6,387 nucleotides of DNA. Origin: an uncultured Bacteroidales bacterium. GTDB taxonomy: Bacteria; Bacteroidota; Bacteroidia; Bacteroidales; UBA932. The translations under genes were made by a program, and so were the position numbers. Below are positions 1 to 6,221 of this stretch, piece after piece. Location of the stretch: contig CABQAB010000113.1 in the NCBI GenBank assembly GCA_902461985.1, positions 1 through 6,387 of the forward strand, read 5' to 3'. Every line of letters starts with the position of its first letter. The first letter of the stretch is position 1. The notes below the pieces were generated by a model. It made no database searches. It saw only the letters and a program-made list of their open reading frames with translations, and was not told the DNA's origin.

Positions 1-342
1 GGGGTCGTGGAGACGGTGTGTTTCGATTTGCGCGGTTACGGCAACCAGATAGTAGTGGACCATGGTTTCGGTTACAAGACCCGCTACGCCCATCTGAGCT
101 TCATAAACGTCGCCGAGGGGATGAAACTGAAAAGAGGGGAGTGCATAGGCAATGTCGGGAACACAGGCAAGTCTACGGGAGCGCATCTGCATTATGAGGT
201 CATATACAAGGGTAATCCGACCAATCCTGCAAACTATATGGATCTGACTATGACCGTTGAGGAGTATTCGACCATGGCGAAAGTCAGCGAAAACTCGTCC
301 AGGAGGAAGGTGATTGTCCCTTCAAGAAGTAGAAAGCGTTGA
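1..342 (+). CDS. M23 (LytM-type) metallopeptidase, C-terminal part only
   Basis: This is the 3' end of a gene that begins before the window. The frame is open from base 1, so the GTG at 7 is not a credible start. The 113 visible residues carry the second half of an M23 peptidase domain: a GYGNQIVVDHG strand, TRYAHLS with the conserved catalytic His, and GAHLHYEV, the HxH motif that supplies a zinc ligand. The first zinc motif (HxxxD) would lie upstream and cannot be checked. M23 enzymes are zinc endopeptidases that cut peptide cross-links in peptidoglycan, usually in the periplasm; some homologues lack activity and instead activate amidases. The protein ends in a basic tail (RRKVIVPSRSRKR). 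It is followed after 39 bases by a full paralogue, and the two align well through the NPANYM motif and the following EY. Family is firm; substrate is unknown. Confidence 0.9.
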   Translation, partial: GVVETVCFDLRGYGNQIVVDHGFGYKTRYAHLSFINVAEGMKLKRGECIGNVGNTGKSTGAHLHYEVIYKGNPTNPANYMDLTMTVEEYSTMAKVSENSSRRKVIVPSRSRKR

Positions 343-381
343 TTGACAATTAAATAAGTGTACGGAAGGGCGAAAGGAAAT

Positions 382-1341
382 ATGGCGAAGAAAGGAAAAT
401 ATGTTTTTGACAGGGACCGTCTGGTTTTCAGGAAAGACGGACGCAAGATAGGCGCAGTCTTAAGGACTGTCGGCGGCTATCTGCTTCTGTCGGTGTCATT
501 TACGGTGGTGGTATATCTGCTTTTCTCGCTTCTTTTCAACACCAATGAGGAATCTGTGCTGATCGAGCAGAACCGGGCCTACGAAGAGCAGCTTCCCCTG
601 CTGCAGGAAAAAGCGGAGATGATAGACAGGGAGATTGCCTATCTTACTGCCTGTGACAGTACCATTTACCGCCTGATTTTCAGAAGCGGCGCCCCGAAAG
701 TGGACGCGATGTCGTCATTCTCTTTTTCCGGCGGCATAGACAGCATACCGGACACAAAAGTGGTGGAATATTCAGCATCCAAACTCAAGGTCCTGGAATC
801 CAAGTCTTCTTCGGTAGAGAAGAATCTGATTGAAGTGATGCAGATGCTTTCCCGCAGAGACAGCCTTGACCTGCCTCCTATGGAGGCTCCCGTCCGCGGC
901 TTTTCAACCGCCCAGGTGGGGGCATCCATAGGCGATAGAATCAATCCTTACTACAAAGTGCCTGTGTTTCATGGCGGTATGGACATAATTTCCGATGCGG
1001 ACGTGCCTGTGGTGGCTGCGGGAGACGGAGTGGTGACCTCTGTGACGAGGTCTATGAAAGGACAGGGCAACGTGGTGACAATCAGCCATAAAGGGGGATA
1101 TGAAACCCGTTACGCCCATCTTTCTTCAATAGCGGTTTCCAAGGGTATGAACGTGACTGCAGGAAGGAGAATCGGAGGCGTCGGGGTCTCCGGGAATGCC
1201 TATGCCCCTCATCTGCATTATGAGGTGCTGAAAGACGGGAAAACCGTAAATCCCGCAAACTATATGTTCGCCTCTTTCGATGTCCCGGAATATGTGGACA
1301 TACTTGTGATGTCATCGGTAACCAAGCAGTCCATGGACTAA
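382..1341 (+). CDS. Membrane-anchored M23 (LytM-type) metallopeptidase
   Basis: This is a predicted zinc endopeptidase acting on peptidoglycan on the periplasmic side of the inner membrane. From the ATG at 382 it has 319 residues: a short basic cytoplasmic N-terminus, one hydrophobic segment (about 28-52), a charged, probably coiled-coil stretch (about 56-90, with a second helical part near 130-160), and a C-terminal M23 domain. The active site looks complete: HGGMD (H197, D201), RYAHLS (H246) and HLH (H277, H279), where H197, D201 and H279 are the expected zinc ligands. I chose 382 over an in-frame GTG at 358 because AAAGGA lies just upstream and the basic start MAKKGKYVF fits before a membrane segment; the GTG would add 8 residues. 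It is a tandem paralogue of the truncated gene before it. NlpD- or MepM-like roles in cell separation or wall growth are plausible inferences only. Confidence 0.92.
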   Translation: MAKKGKYVFDRDRLVFRKDGRKIGAVLRTVGGYLLLSVSFTVVVYLLFSLLFNTNEESVLIEQNRAYEEQLPLLQEKAEMIDREIAYLTACDSTIYRLIFRSGAPKVDAMSSFSFSGGIDSIPDTKVVEYSASKLKVLESKSSSVEKNLIEVMQMLSRRDSLDLPPMEAPVRGFSTAQVGASIGDRINPYYKVPVFHGGMDIISDADVPVVAAGDGVVTSVTRSMKGQGNVVTISHKGGYETRYAHLSSIAVSKGMNVTAGRRIGGVGVSGNAYAPHLHYEVLKDGKTVNPANYMFASFDVPEYVDILVMSSVTKQSMD

Positions 1342-1401
1342 GAAACCGTTTAGAATTATTATAAATCTTTTAACTGATAAAACCGGCAGACCTGGAAAAA
1401 T
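1342..1401. other. Intergenic gap, AT-rich, 60 bases
   Basis: This is the longest gap between genes in the window and separates the M23 pair from the MerR-nif3 run. It is AT-rich in the middle (about 1352-1381). I find no GC-rich hairpin with a T-run, so no intrinsic terminator, and no clear TAnnTTTG promoter box. A promoter for the MerR gene could be here but is not evident by eye. The short direct repeat AAACCG occurs at both ends of the AT-rich part, without obvious meaning. Confidence 0.4.
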
Positions 1402-1719
1402 ATGGAAAAGCAGTTTTATACAATAGGTGAAGTATCCGAAATCCTCGGGGAAAACAATGCTACGGTGCGTTTCTGGAGCAATTCCTTTCCACGTTTCGTG
1501 CAGCCGTCACGTAGCAGGACCGGCTACAGGATATATCGCAAGGAAGACATCGAGACCCTCAGACTGATACGCTACCTTATCCGGAACGAGAGACTTACGG
1601 TCGAGGGGGCGGCCAAGAGGATGACGGAGGACCGCAAGGGAGCGGAAAAGAAAAGGAAGGTCGTGGATTCTCTCAATTCCATCAGGGGAATGTTGGAGGA
1701 AGTGGCAAAAAATCTATAA
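1402..1719 (+). CDS. MerR-family DNA-binding protein, short form
   Basis: This is a predicted transcriptional regulator of 105 residues. The N-terminus is a MerR-type winged helix-turn-helix: YTIGEVSEILGENNATVRFW (about 6-25) is the HTH, and RTGYRIYRKEDIETL (about 39-53) is the wing and the next helix. A second helical pair follows (RLIRYLIRNERLTVEGAAKRM). The rest (about 77-103) is charged and helical and probably forms the dimer coiled coil. There is no C-terminal effector domain and no cysteine at all, so it is not a metal or redox sensor of the MerR/SoxR type. Short MerR proteins of this kind are common in Bacteroidota next to M23 peptidase genes, but their targets are not known to me. 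Its stop is 2 bases before the nif3 start, so the two are almost certainly co-transcribed. No Shine-Dalgarno site is visible. Confidence 0.88.
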   Translation: MEKQFYTIGEVSEILGENNATVRFWSNSFPRFVQPSRSRTGYRIYRKEDIETLRLIRYLIRNERLTVEGAAKRMTEDRKGAEKKRKVVDSLNSIRGMLEEVAKNL

Positions 1720-1721
1720 TT

Positions 1722-2507
1722 ATGGCAAAGATTTCAGACGTGATTCGGGTCATCGAATCTTTCGCACCCCTTTCCCTGCAGGAGAAGTGGGACAACTGCG
1801 GACTCTGCACGGGCGACCCTCAGGCGGAACTGACGGGCGTATTAGTGGGCTTTGACTGTACGGAAGAACTTATCGACGAGGCGGTTGAGACTGGAGCGAA
1901 TCTGGTCGTGACCCATCATCCACTCATATTCAACGCCCTCAAGAGGATTGACGGTTCGGATGCGGTCGGGGCCGCTCTCATCAAGGCCATACGCTACGGG
2001 GTGGCGGTCTATGCCAGCCACACGGCTTCGGACAAGACTCCTGGAGGCGTAAGCTGGCTGATTGCACACAGACTCGGTCTGGAGAATGTGTCGGTGCTCG
2101 ATGCCGACGGTGAGGACGGGACGACAGGTCTGGGCATAATCGGGGATTTCAAGGTCGCACTGGATGCCCGGCAGGCTCTCTCACTTGTCAAGGAAACTTT
2201 TTCCCTGCCAGTGGTCAGACATTCCCGCCCTGTCGAAGGCATGATTACGAGGGTGGCGGCCTGTGGCGGTTCAGGCGGTTCTCTCATAGCCAAGGGCAGG
2301 GAAGCCGGGGCGCAGCTCTACCTTTGCGGGGACATTTCATATCACAATTTTTTCACTCCGGAAGGCTTTATGCTCATGGATATAGGGCATTATGAAAGTG
2401 AAATAGACATAGTATCCATTTTATTTTCCTTGATTAAGAAAAATTTTCCTACCTTTGCGGTTCGCATTGCGCAAAAAAGTAATAACAATCCGGTATTTTA
2501 TTTCTAA
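1722..2507 (+). CDS. Nif3-like dinuclear metal centre protein (YbgI/YqfO family)
   Basis: This is a Nif3/DUF34-family protein, a toroidal hexamer in known structures with two metal ions per subunit. Its biochemical role is unsettled; the label GTP cyclohydrolase 1 type 2 seen in databases is weakly supported. All five expected metal ligands are visible: H65 and H66 in VVTHHPLIF, D104 in SHTASDKTPGGVS, and H223 and E227 in GHYESE. The C-terminal FPTFAVRI...NNNPVFYF also matches the family. At 261 residues it is the short form, like E. coli YbgI, and lacks the PII-like insertion that brings many homologues to about 370 residues. The usual HTNLD motif is HTASD here, with the Asp ligand kept. It lies 2 bases after the MerR gene and 6 bases before a zinc-ribbon gene, a frequent partner of nif3. 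A promoter candidate for that gene overlaps its last codons. Confidence 0.93.
   Translation: MAKISDVIRVIESFAPLSLQEKWDNCGLCTGDPQAELTGVLVGFDCTEELIDEAVETGANLVVTHHPLIFNALKRIDGSDAVGAALIKAIRYGVAVYASHTASDKTPGGVSWLIAHRLGLENVSVLDADGEDGTTGLGIIGDFKVALDARQALSLVKETFSLPVVRHSRPVEGMITRVAACGGSGGSLIAKGREAGAQLYLCGDISYHNFFTPEGFMLMDIGHYESEIDIVSILFSLIKKNFPTFAVRIAQKSNNNPVFYF
2429..2457 (+). promoter_or_regulatory. Bacteroidota-type promoter candidate inside nif3 3' end
   Basis: TACCTTTG at 2450-2457 is an exact match to the Bacteroidota -7 consensus TAnnTTTG. TTG at 2430-2432 sits 17 bases upstream and matches the core of the -33 TTTG box. The segment between them is strongly AT-rich, unlike most of the window. 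Counting the last G as -7 puts transcription start near 2464 and gives a 5' leader of about 50 bases before the zinc-ribbon start at 2514. The caveat is that these bases also encode the conserved FPTFAV part of Nif3, so the match may be forced by protein sequence. Confidence 0.55.
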
Positions 2508-2513
2508 AGCTAT

Positions 2514-3335
2514 ATGGCTACTACTAAAAAGACACAAAAGATTGAAACTCCGATTGACCGCCACGAGACCTTCGTGTCCATCAGCAGGAATTTCGCAGAT
2601 TCCGACACAACTGTCTCCGAGAAACTTCAGGCTTTGTACGAACTGCAGCAGACGGACTGTGCGATAGACAAGATACTTCAGCTTCGCGGAGAACTGCCTA
2701 TGGAAGTCGAGAGACTCGAAGCGGAAATCGCAGAGCTCAAGGCTAAATCAGATCATCTGAACATGCTCGTCGTAGAATTCACGAAGGGCATAGCTGAGAA
2801 CAAGCACAATATCGCGGAGTGCGAGATCCAGATTGACAAGTACCGTTCCCAGCTTCAGAACATTTCCAACAGCCGTGAGTATGATTCCATCAACAAGGAG
2901 ATCGAGAACCAGGACCTGCTCCGCCAGATTGCCGAAAAGAACATAGGCGAAGCCAAGGAGAAAATCGAGGAGAAGAAACAGGAAATCGCCCTCATCAAGG
3001 AAAAGCTCGCAGTCAGGAACGGTGACCTCGATGCAAAGCAGGAGGAACTTTCCGTGATAATCGAGTCCACGGCCAAGGACGAAGAGGTGCTCAATGCAAA
3101 GAGGGAAGCCTGCGCAGCCAAGATAGATGCGAGGACGATGAGTGCCTACGACCACATCCGCAAAAGCGTAAACAACCACCTGGCAGTCGTGGGAGTGTAC
3201 AATTCCAATTCCTGCGGCGGCTGTTTCAGCACCATTTCGCCACAGCAGCTGATCAACATCTCTTCCAACAAGAAACTTATCATCTGTGAATACTGCGGAA
3301 GAATTCTCGTAAATCCGGACAATTTTGAAAAATAG
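2514..3335 (+). CDS. Coiled-coil protein with C4-type zinc ribbon (CT398-like)
   Basis: This 273-residue protein has a long helical, charged middle (about 36-215) that reads as antiparallel coiled coil, and a C-terminal zinc ribbon. The four zinc ligands are C234-GG-C237 and C258-EY-C261, 20 residues apart, followed by the typical GRILV ending. This matches the C4-type zinc-ribbon family (PF02591) that includes Chlamydia CT398. The family has been suggested to bind nucleic acid or act as a scaffold; no enzymatic role is established. The first 30 residues or so are polar and probably disordered. The gene begins 6 bases after nif3 and ends 2 bases before dnaB. Its pairing with nif3 is widely conserved, which suggests a shared function. 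It likely uses the promoter at 2429-2457. No Shine-Dalgarno site is visible before the ATG; the leader there is AT-rich. Confidence 0.9.
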   Translation: MATTKKTQKIETPIDRHETFVSISRNFADSDTTVSEKLQALYELQQTDCAIDKILQLRGELPMEVERLEAEIAELKAKSDHLNMLVVEFTKGIAENKHNIAECEIQIDKYRSQLQNISNSREYDSINKEIENQDLLRQIAEKNIGEAKEKIEEKKQEIALIKEKLAVRNGDLDAKQEELSVIIESTAKDEEVLNAKREACAAKIDARTMSAYDHIRKSVNNHLAVVGVYNSNSCGGCFSTISPQQLINISSNKKLIICEYCGRILVNPDNFEK

Positions 3336-3337
3336 CG

Positions 3338-4813
3338 ATGGCTGAAGCAAAAAGACCGCAGCGTCGAAGCAAGACATCAGACATAAATCTTGACACTATA
3401 GGGCTTGAGATGGGAAATGTCCCGCCTCAAGCTCTTGATGTCGAAGATGCGGTTCTCGGTGCGCTGCTCATCGAGCCTAACAGCGTGGATGAGGCGATGG
3501 GCGAGCTCACTCCGTCCTGTTTCTATTCCAAGACCAACCGTATGATATTCGAGGCGATGTCGGCCCTGGTGGCTGAACATGTGACCCTTGACATCATATC
3601 GGTGTCCCAGAAACTCAAATTCCAGGGCAACTTCGATGCAGTGGGCGGTGCCCCCTCTCTTGTCAGGCTTTCATTGAAGGTCGCTTCAGCCGCGAATATG
3701 GAATATAACGTCCGTATTCTCAAGGAAAAGTGCATACAGAGGGAACTGATTACCGCTTCATGCAAGATTCTCAGGGAGTCGTACAAGGACTCGGCCAATG
3801 TGACCGACCTTATGGATATGGCGCAGAGCGAAGTCTACTCTGCAATCCAGAATAACGTCAAAAGGGAGGCACAGCAGATAGGGACGGCCATCAACGATGC
3901 CATGGAAGCCCTCCAGGCAGCCCAGGACAATCCGGGGCTGAGCGGTGTGCCTTCAGGTTTCGTCTCATTGGACCGTATCACCCAGGGGTGGCAGCCTTCG
4001 GACCTGATTATCCTTGCTGCACGTCCGTCAGTCGGAAAAACCGCGTTTGTGCTTAACGTGGCCAGGAACGCGGCGGTGGACCACAATGTCCCGGTGGCGA
4101 TATTCTCTCTTGAAATGCCTACCATACAGCTGGCCAAGCGTATGATGACTTCCGAGTCAGGCATAGACGCCCAGAAAATCAAGGGTGGTGTCCGTCTCGA
4201 ACCTTATGAGTGGACCCAGCTCGAAACCCGGCTTGCTAATCTTACGAAGGCTCCTTTGTACATTGATGACACACCGTCCCTCCCAGTCAACGAGTTCCGT
4301 TCCAAAGTGAAAAGGCTTGTGAACCAGAAAGGGGTGAGGCTCGTCATCGTGGACTACCTCCAGCTGATGCAGGGACCTGCGGAGCTGAGGGGGATGCGTG
4401 AGCAGGAAGTGGCTGCGATATCACGTAATCTCAAGGCTACGGCAAAGGAAATGCAGATTCCTATCATCGCTCTTTCCCAGCTGTCCCGTCAGTCGGAAAT
4501 GCGTGACGGAAGCAGGCGGCGTCCGCAGTTGAGCGACCTCCGTGAATCCGGTTCCATAGAGCAGGATGCCGATATGGTGCTCTTCATCCACCGTCTGGAC
4601 TATCAGGGTATGGCAGCGTCCGCCGACCAGGTGGGTGTCACCCAGCTTATAATCGCAAAACACCGTAACGGAGAAATCGGGGATGTGCCGTTGAGGTTCC
4701 ACCACGAGGAAGTGCGTTTCTTGGACGAATCGGACAGCACTTTCATTCAGGCGGATTCAGTCGGCTCAGTCGGTTCCGCCATGAACGACGAGTTCTCCGA
4801 GACAGGTTTCTAA
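3338..4813 (+). CDS. dnaB: Replicative DNA helicase DnaB
   Basis: This is the hexameric 5'-3' helicase that unwinds the parental duplex at the replication fork, works with primase DnaG, and is loaded at the origin. The 491-residue protein is full length. It has a basic N-terminal extension (about 1-28), the DnaB N-terminal domain starting at PPQALDVEDAVLGALL, a linker, and a RecA-like C-terminal ATPase. Key residues: Walker A RPSVGKTA with K234, catalytic Glu E259 in SLEMP, Walker B VIVDYLQL with D339, SQLSRQSEMR, SDLRESGSIEQDADMV, and KHRNG with K441 and the probable arginine finger R443. The Walker A has Val where Met is common (SMGKT), a mild change. There is no intein. The tail after about 465 is acidic and poorly conserved and includes a small SVG repeat. 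The gene sits 2 bases after the zinc-ribbon gene and 13 before rseC, so it is probably read as part of the run. Confidence 0.98.
   Translation: MAEAKRPQRRSKTSDINLDTIGLEMGNVPPQALDVEDAVLGALLIEPNSVDEAMGELTPSCFYSKTNRMIFEAMSALVAEHVTLDIISVSQKLKFQGNFDAVGGAPSLVRLSLKVASAANMEYNVRILKEKCIQRELITASCKILRESYKDSANVTDLMDMAQSEVYSAIQNNVKREAQQIGTAINDAMEALQAAQDNPGLSGVPSGFVSLDRITQGWQPSDLIILAARPSVGKTAFVLNVARNAAVDHNVPVAIFSLEMPTIQLAKRMMTSESGIDAQKIKGGVRLEPYEWTQLETRLANLTKAPLYIDDTPSLPVNEFRSKVKRLVNQKGVRLVIVDYLQLMQGPAELRGMREQEVAAISRNLKATAKEMQIPIIALSQLSRQSEMRDGSRRRPQLSDLRESGSIEQDADMVLFIHRLDYQGMAASADQVGVTQLIIAKHRNGEIGDVPLRFHHEEVRFLDESDSTFIQADSVGSVGSAMNDEFSETGF
4757..4774 (+). repeat. 9-base tandem duplication in the dnaB tail
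   Basis: TCAGTCGGC is followed directly by TCAGTCGGT, in frame, giving SVG-SVG (residues 474-479) in the acidic C-terminal tail of DnaB. It is most likely a slippage duplication tolerated in a disordered tail. Confidence 0.6.
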
Positions 4814-4817
4814 CAAT

Positions 4818-4824
4818 GGAGGAG
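4818..4824 (+). promoter_or_regulatory. Strong Shine-Dalgarno site for the RseC-family gene
   Basis: GGAGGAG lies just before the ATG at 4827 (4 bases from the end of GGAGG to the ATG). Most genes in this window have no such site, as is usual in Bacteroidota, so this one stands out and fixes the start. Confidence 0.7.
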
Positions 4825-4826
4825 TT

Positions 4827-5237
4827 ATGGGAAAAGAAGTCTCTCATGAGGGAAGAATAGTGGAAATAACGCCGGACTTCACGTCTGTGGAGATAGTCAG
4901 CAGTTCAGCCTGTTCGGCCTGCCATGCGAAAGGTCTCTGCGGCTTTTCCGAGAGCGAGACCAAGCTGGTGATGGTGCCGACCGACCCTTATGCGGAAAGG
5001 AACGTAGGGGATATCGTGAATCTGGTCATGAAGCCGTCCATGGGGCTGAAAGCTGTATGGATTTCTTATGTGATTCCTTTGGCCGTGCTTATGATACTGA
5101 TACTCGTTCTGTCTCATTTCTTTGACAATGAGTTGCTTACGGGCGGATTGTCAGTCGCCGGAGTCGCGCTCTATTATCTGCTGGTCTGGATTTTCAGAGA
5201 TAAATTGAAAAACGAATTCGTGTTCTGCATTAAATAA
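4827..5237 (+). CDS. rseC: RseC/MucC-family membrane protein, Rnf-associated
   Basis: This is a small inner-membrane protein of 136 residues. The soluble N-terminal part (about 1-70) carries C29-SA-C32-HAKGL-C38-GF, the cysteine motif of the RseC family (PF04246). Two hydrophobic segments follow (about 76-99 and 103-123), with a short basic C-terminus and a lone Cys near the end (C134). In E. coli the family is linked to SigmaE regulation (RseC) and to the Rsx/Rnf-dependent reducing system for SoxR. In Bacteroidota it is usually found at the head of the rnf operon, as here, where no SigmaE/RseA context is seen. A role in Rnf assembly or electron transfer is inferred from that position. It starts 13 bases after dnaB with a strong Shine-Dalgarno site and ends 15 bases before rnfB. 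The symbol reflects family, not proven function. Confidence 0.9.
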   Translation: MGKEVSHEGRIVEITPDFTSVEIVSSSACSACHAKGLCGFSESETKLVMVPTDPYAERNVGDIVNLVMKPSMGLKAVWISYVIPLAVLMILILVLSHFFDNELLTGGLSVAGVALYYLLVWIFRDKLKNEFVFCIK

Positions 5238-5252
5238 TGTAAATAATATATT

Positions 5253-6221
5253 ATGACTAACATCATCATTTGGACAATTGCCGTGATTACCGTCCTGGGG
5301 CTGGTACTGGCTGTCTCAATCTTCCTTGTGGCCAAGAAGTTCACGGTGAAGGAAGATCCGAGAATAGACCTGGTGGAGGCTGTCATGCCGGGAGCGAATT
5401 GCGGAGGCTGCGGTTTCGCGGGCTGCCGTGCTTTTGCCGCTTCCTGCGTGGAGTCAGGCAGTCTTGACAAGAATTTTTGCCCTGTCGGTGGCAATGAAAC
5501 CATGAAAAAGGTTGCGGACATTCTCGGACTTGAGGTTCAGGAAAAAGAGCCTATGGTCGCTGTAGTGCGCTGCAATGGAACGTGTGAGAACAGGCCTAAG
5601 ACTTCCGATTATGACGGAGTGCAGTCCTGTCGTGTGAAAGCGTCTCTCTATTCAGGAGACACTGCCTGCCGTTACGGATGCCTCGGATGCGGGGACTGTG
5701 TGGCCGCCTGTGCTTTCGGAGCCATCAGCATGGACCCGAAGACCGGACTTCCAGTTGTGGATGAAGAAAAATGTACGGCCTGCGGGGCGTGTGCCAAAGC
5801 CTGTCCAAAGAATATCATCGAACTCAGGGCTAAAGGCACGAGAGGACTCAGGGTATATGTGTCCTGCATCAACAACGACAAGGGTGCAGTGGCAAGAAAG
5901 GCCTGCAAGGCAGCCTGCATAGGTTGCGGCAAGTGTGTGAAGGTCTGCCCTCACGATGCAATCGTGCTTGAAAACAATGTGGCCTACATCGACTACACCA
6001 AGTGCAAGCTCTGCAGGAAATGCGTGCTGGAGTGTCCTACCGGGGCTATTCACGATGTGAACTTCCCCAAGCCGGCAGTAAAACCTGCGCCGAAGCCTGC
6101 AGTAAAGCCGGCGGAGACCGCAGCTCCCGCTGCCGCGCCTGCTGCGCCGAAGCCCGCTCCCGTAGCGGAGCCGGCTGCTGAACCTGTGCAGGAAAAACTT
6201 GTAATAAAGGAGGAAAACTGA
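5253..6221 (+). CDS. rnfB: Rnf complex subunit B, multi-cluster ferredoxin subunit
   Basis: RnfB takes electrons from reduced ferredoxin into the membrane Rnf complex, which passes them to NAD+ and pumps Na+ or H+. The 322-residue protein has an N-terminal membrane anchor (about 4-28) and then a four-cysteine iron-sulfur domain (C50, C53, C58, C76 in NCGGCGFAGC...CP). A spaced set (C107, C111, C126, C139) leads into two ferredoxin pairs: C143/146/149/153 with C174/177/180/184, and C222/225/228/232 with C251/254/257/261. C205 and C218 lie between the pairs. The 27 cysteines allow four ferredoxin-type [4Fe-4S] clusters plus the N-terminal one, and perhaps more. This is the long clostridial/Bacteroidales type, not the shorter proteobacterial one. 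The end (272-313) is a Pro/Ala/Lys-rich tail, probably disordered. Its stop overlaps the rnfC start by one base (TGATG), which implies translational coupling. No Shine-Dalgarno site precedes its own ATG; the leader is AT-rich. Confidence 0.96.
   Translation: MTNIIIWTIAVITVLGLVLAVSIFLVAKKFTVKEDPRIDLVEAVMPGANCGGCGFAGCRAFAASCVESGSLDKNFCPVGGNETMKKVADILGLEVQEKEPMVAVVRCNGTCENRPKTSDYDGVQSCRVKASLYSGDTACRYGCLGCGDCVAACAFGAISMDPKTGLPVVDEEKCTACGACAKACPKNIIELRAKGTRGLRVYVSCINNDKGAVARKACKAACIGCGKCVKVCPHDAIVLENNVAYIDYTKCKLCRKCVLECPTGAIHDVNFPKPAVKPAPKPAVKPAETAAPAAAPAAPKPAPVAEPAAEPVQEKLVIKEEN
6066..6191 (+). repeat. Pro/Ala/Lys-rich low-complexity tail of rnfB
   Basis: Residues 272-313 are almost all Pro, Ala, Lys, Val and Glu. 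The first part is an imperfect 24-base tandem repeat (6069-6092 and 6093-6116) coding for KPAVKPAP and KPAVKPAE. Synonymous differences between copies suggest it is not a very recent slippage product. It may be a flexible linker or tail extending from the cytoplasmic cluster domain. Confidence 0.8.
6206..6213 (+). promoter_or_regulatory. Near-perfect Shine-Dalgarno site for rnfC
   Basis: AAAGGAGG, nearly the full anti-Shine-Dalgarno complement, ends 7 bases before the rnfC ATG. It lies inside the last rnfB codons (K319, E320, E321). It decides the rnfC start together with the TGATG stop/start overlap. Confidence 0.8.

Noticed and set aside
7..9. GTG as start of the first M23 gene
   Set aside because: The frame is open to base 1 and the M23 domain is already under way, so the gene is cut by the window edge.
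343..348. TTGACA, a perfect sigma70 -35 box just after the first M23 gene
   Set aside because: No matching -10 box at the right distance, and Bacteroidota do not use this -35 consensus; likely chance in AT-rich DNA.
358..381. GTG start extending the second M23 protein by 8 residues
   Set aside because: The ATG at 382 has AAAGGA upstream and gives a better N-terminus before the membrane segment.
1342..1401. Possible terminator or promoter between the M23 and MerR genes
   Set aside because: No GC-rich stem with a T-run and no TAnnTTTG box could be found; recorded only as a gap.
1402..1719. MerR protein as a metal or redox sensor
   Set aside because: It has no cysteine and no effector domain, so sensing of that kind is not supported.
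2748..3377. 209-residue open frame on the minus strand
   Set aside because: It lies antisense to the zinc-ribbon coiled coil; its Leu/Val/Phe-rich composition is the shadow of Glu/Lys-rich codons, and it has no recognisable motif.
6154..6168. Small inverted repeat CCGCT/AGCGG with a 5-base loop
   Set aside because: The stem is only 5 base pairs, has no T-run, and lies inside the repetitive rnfB tail; not a terminator.
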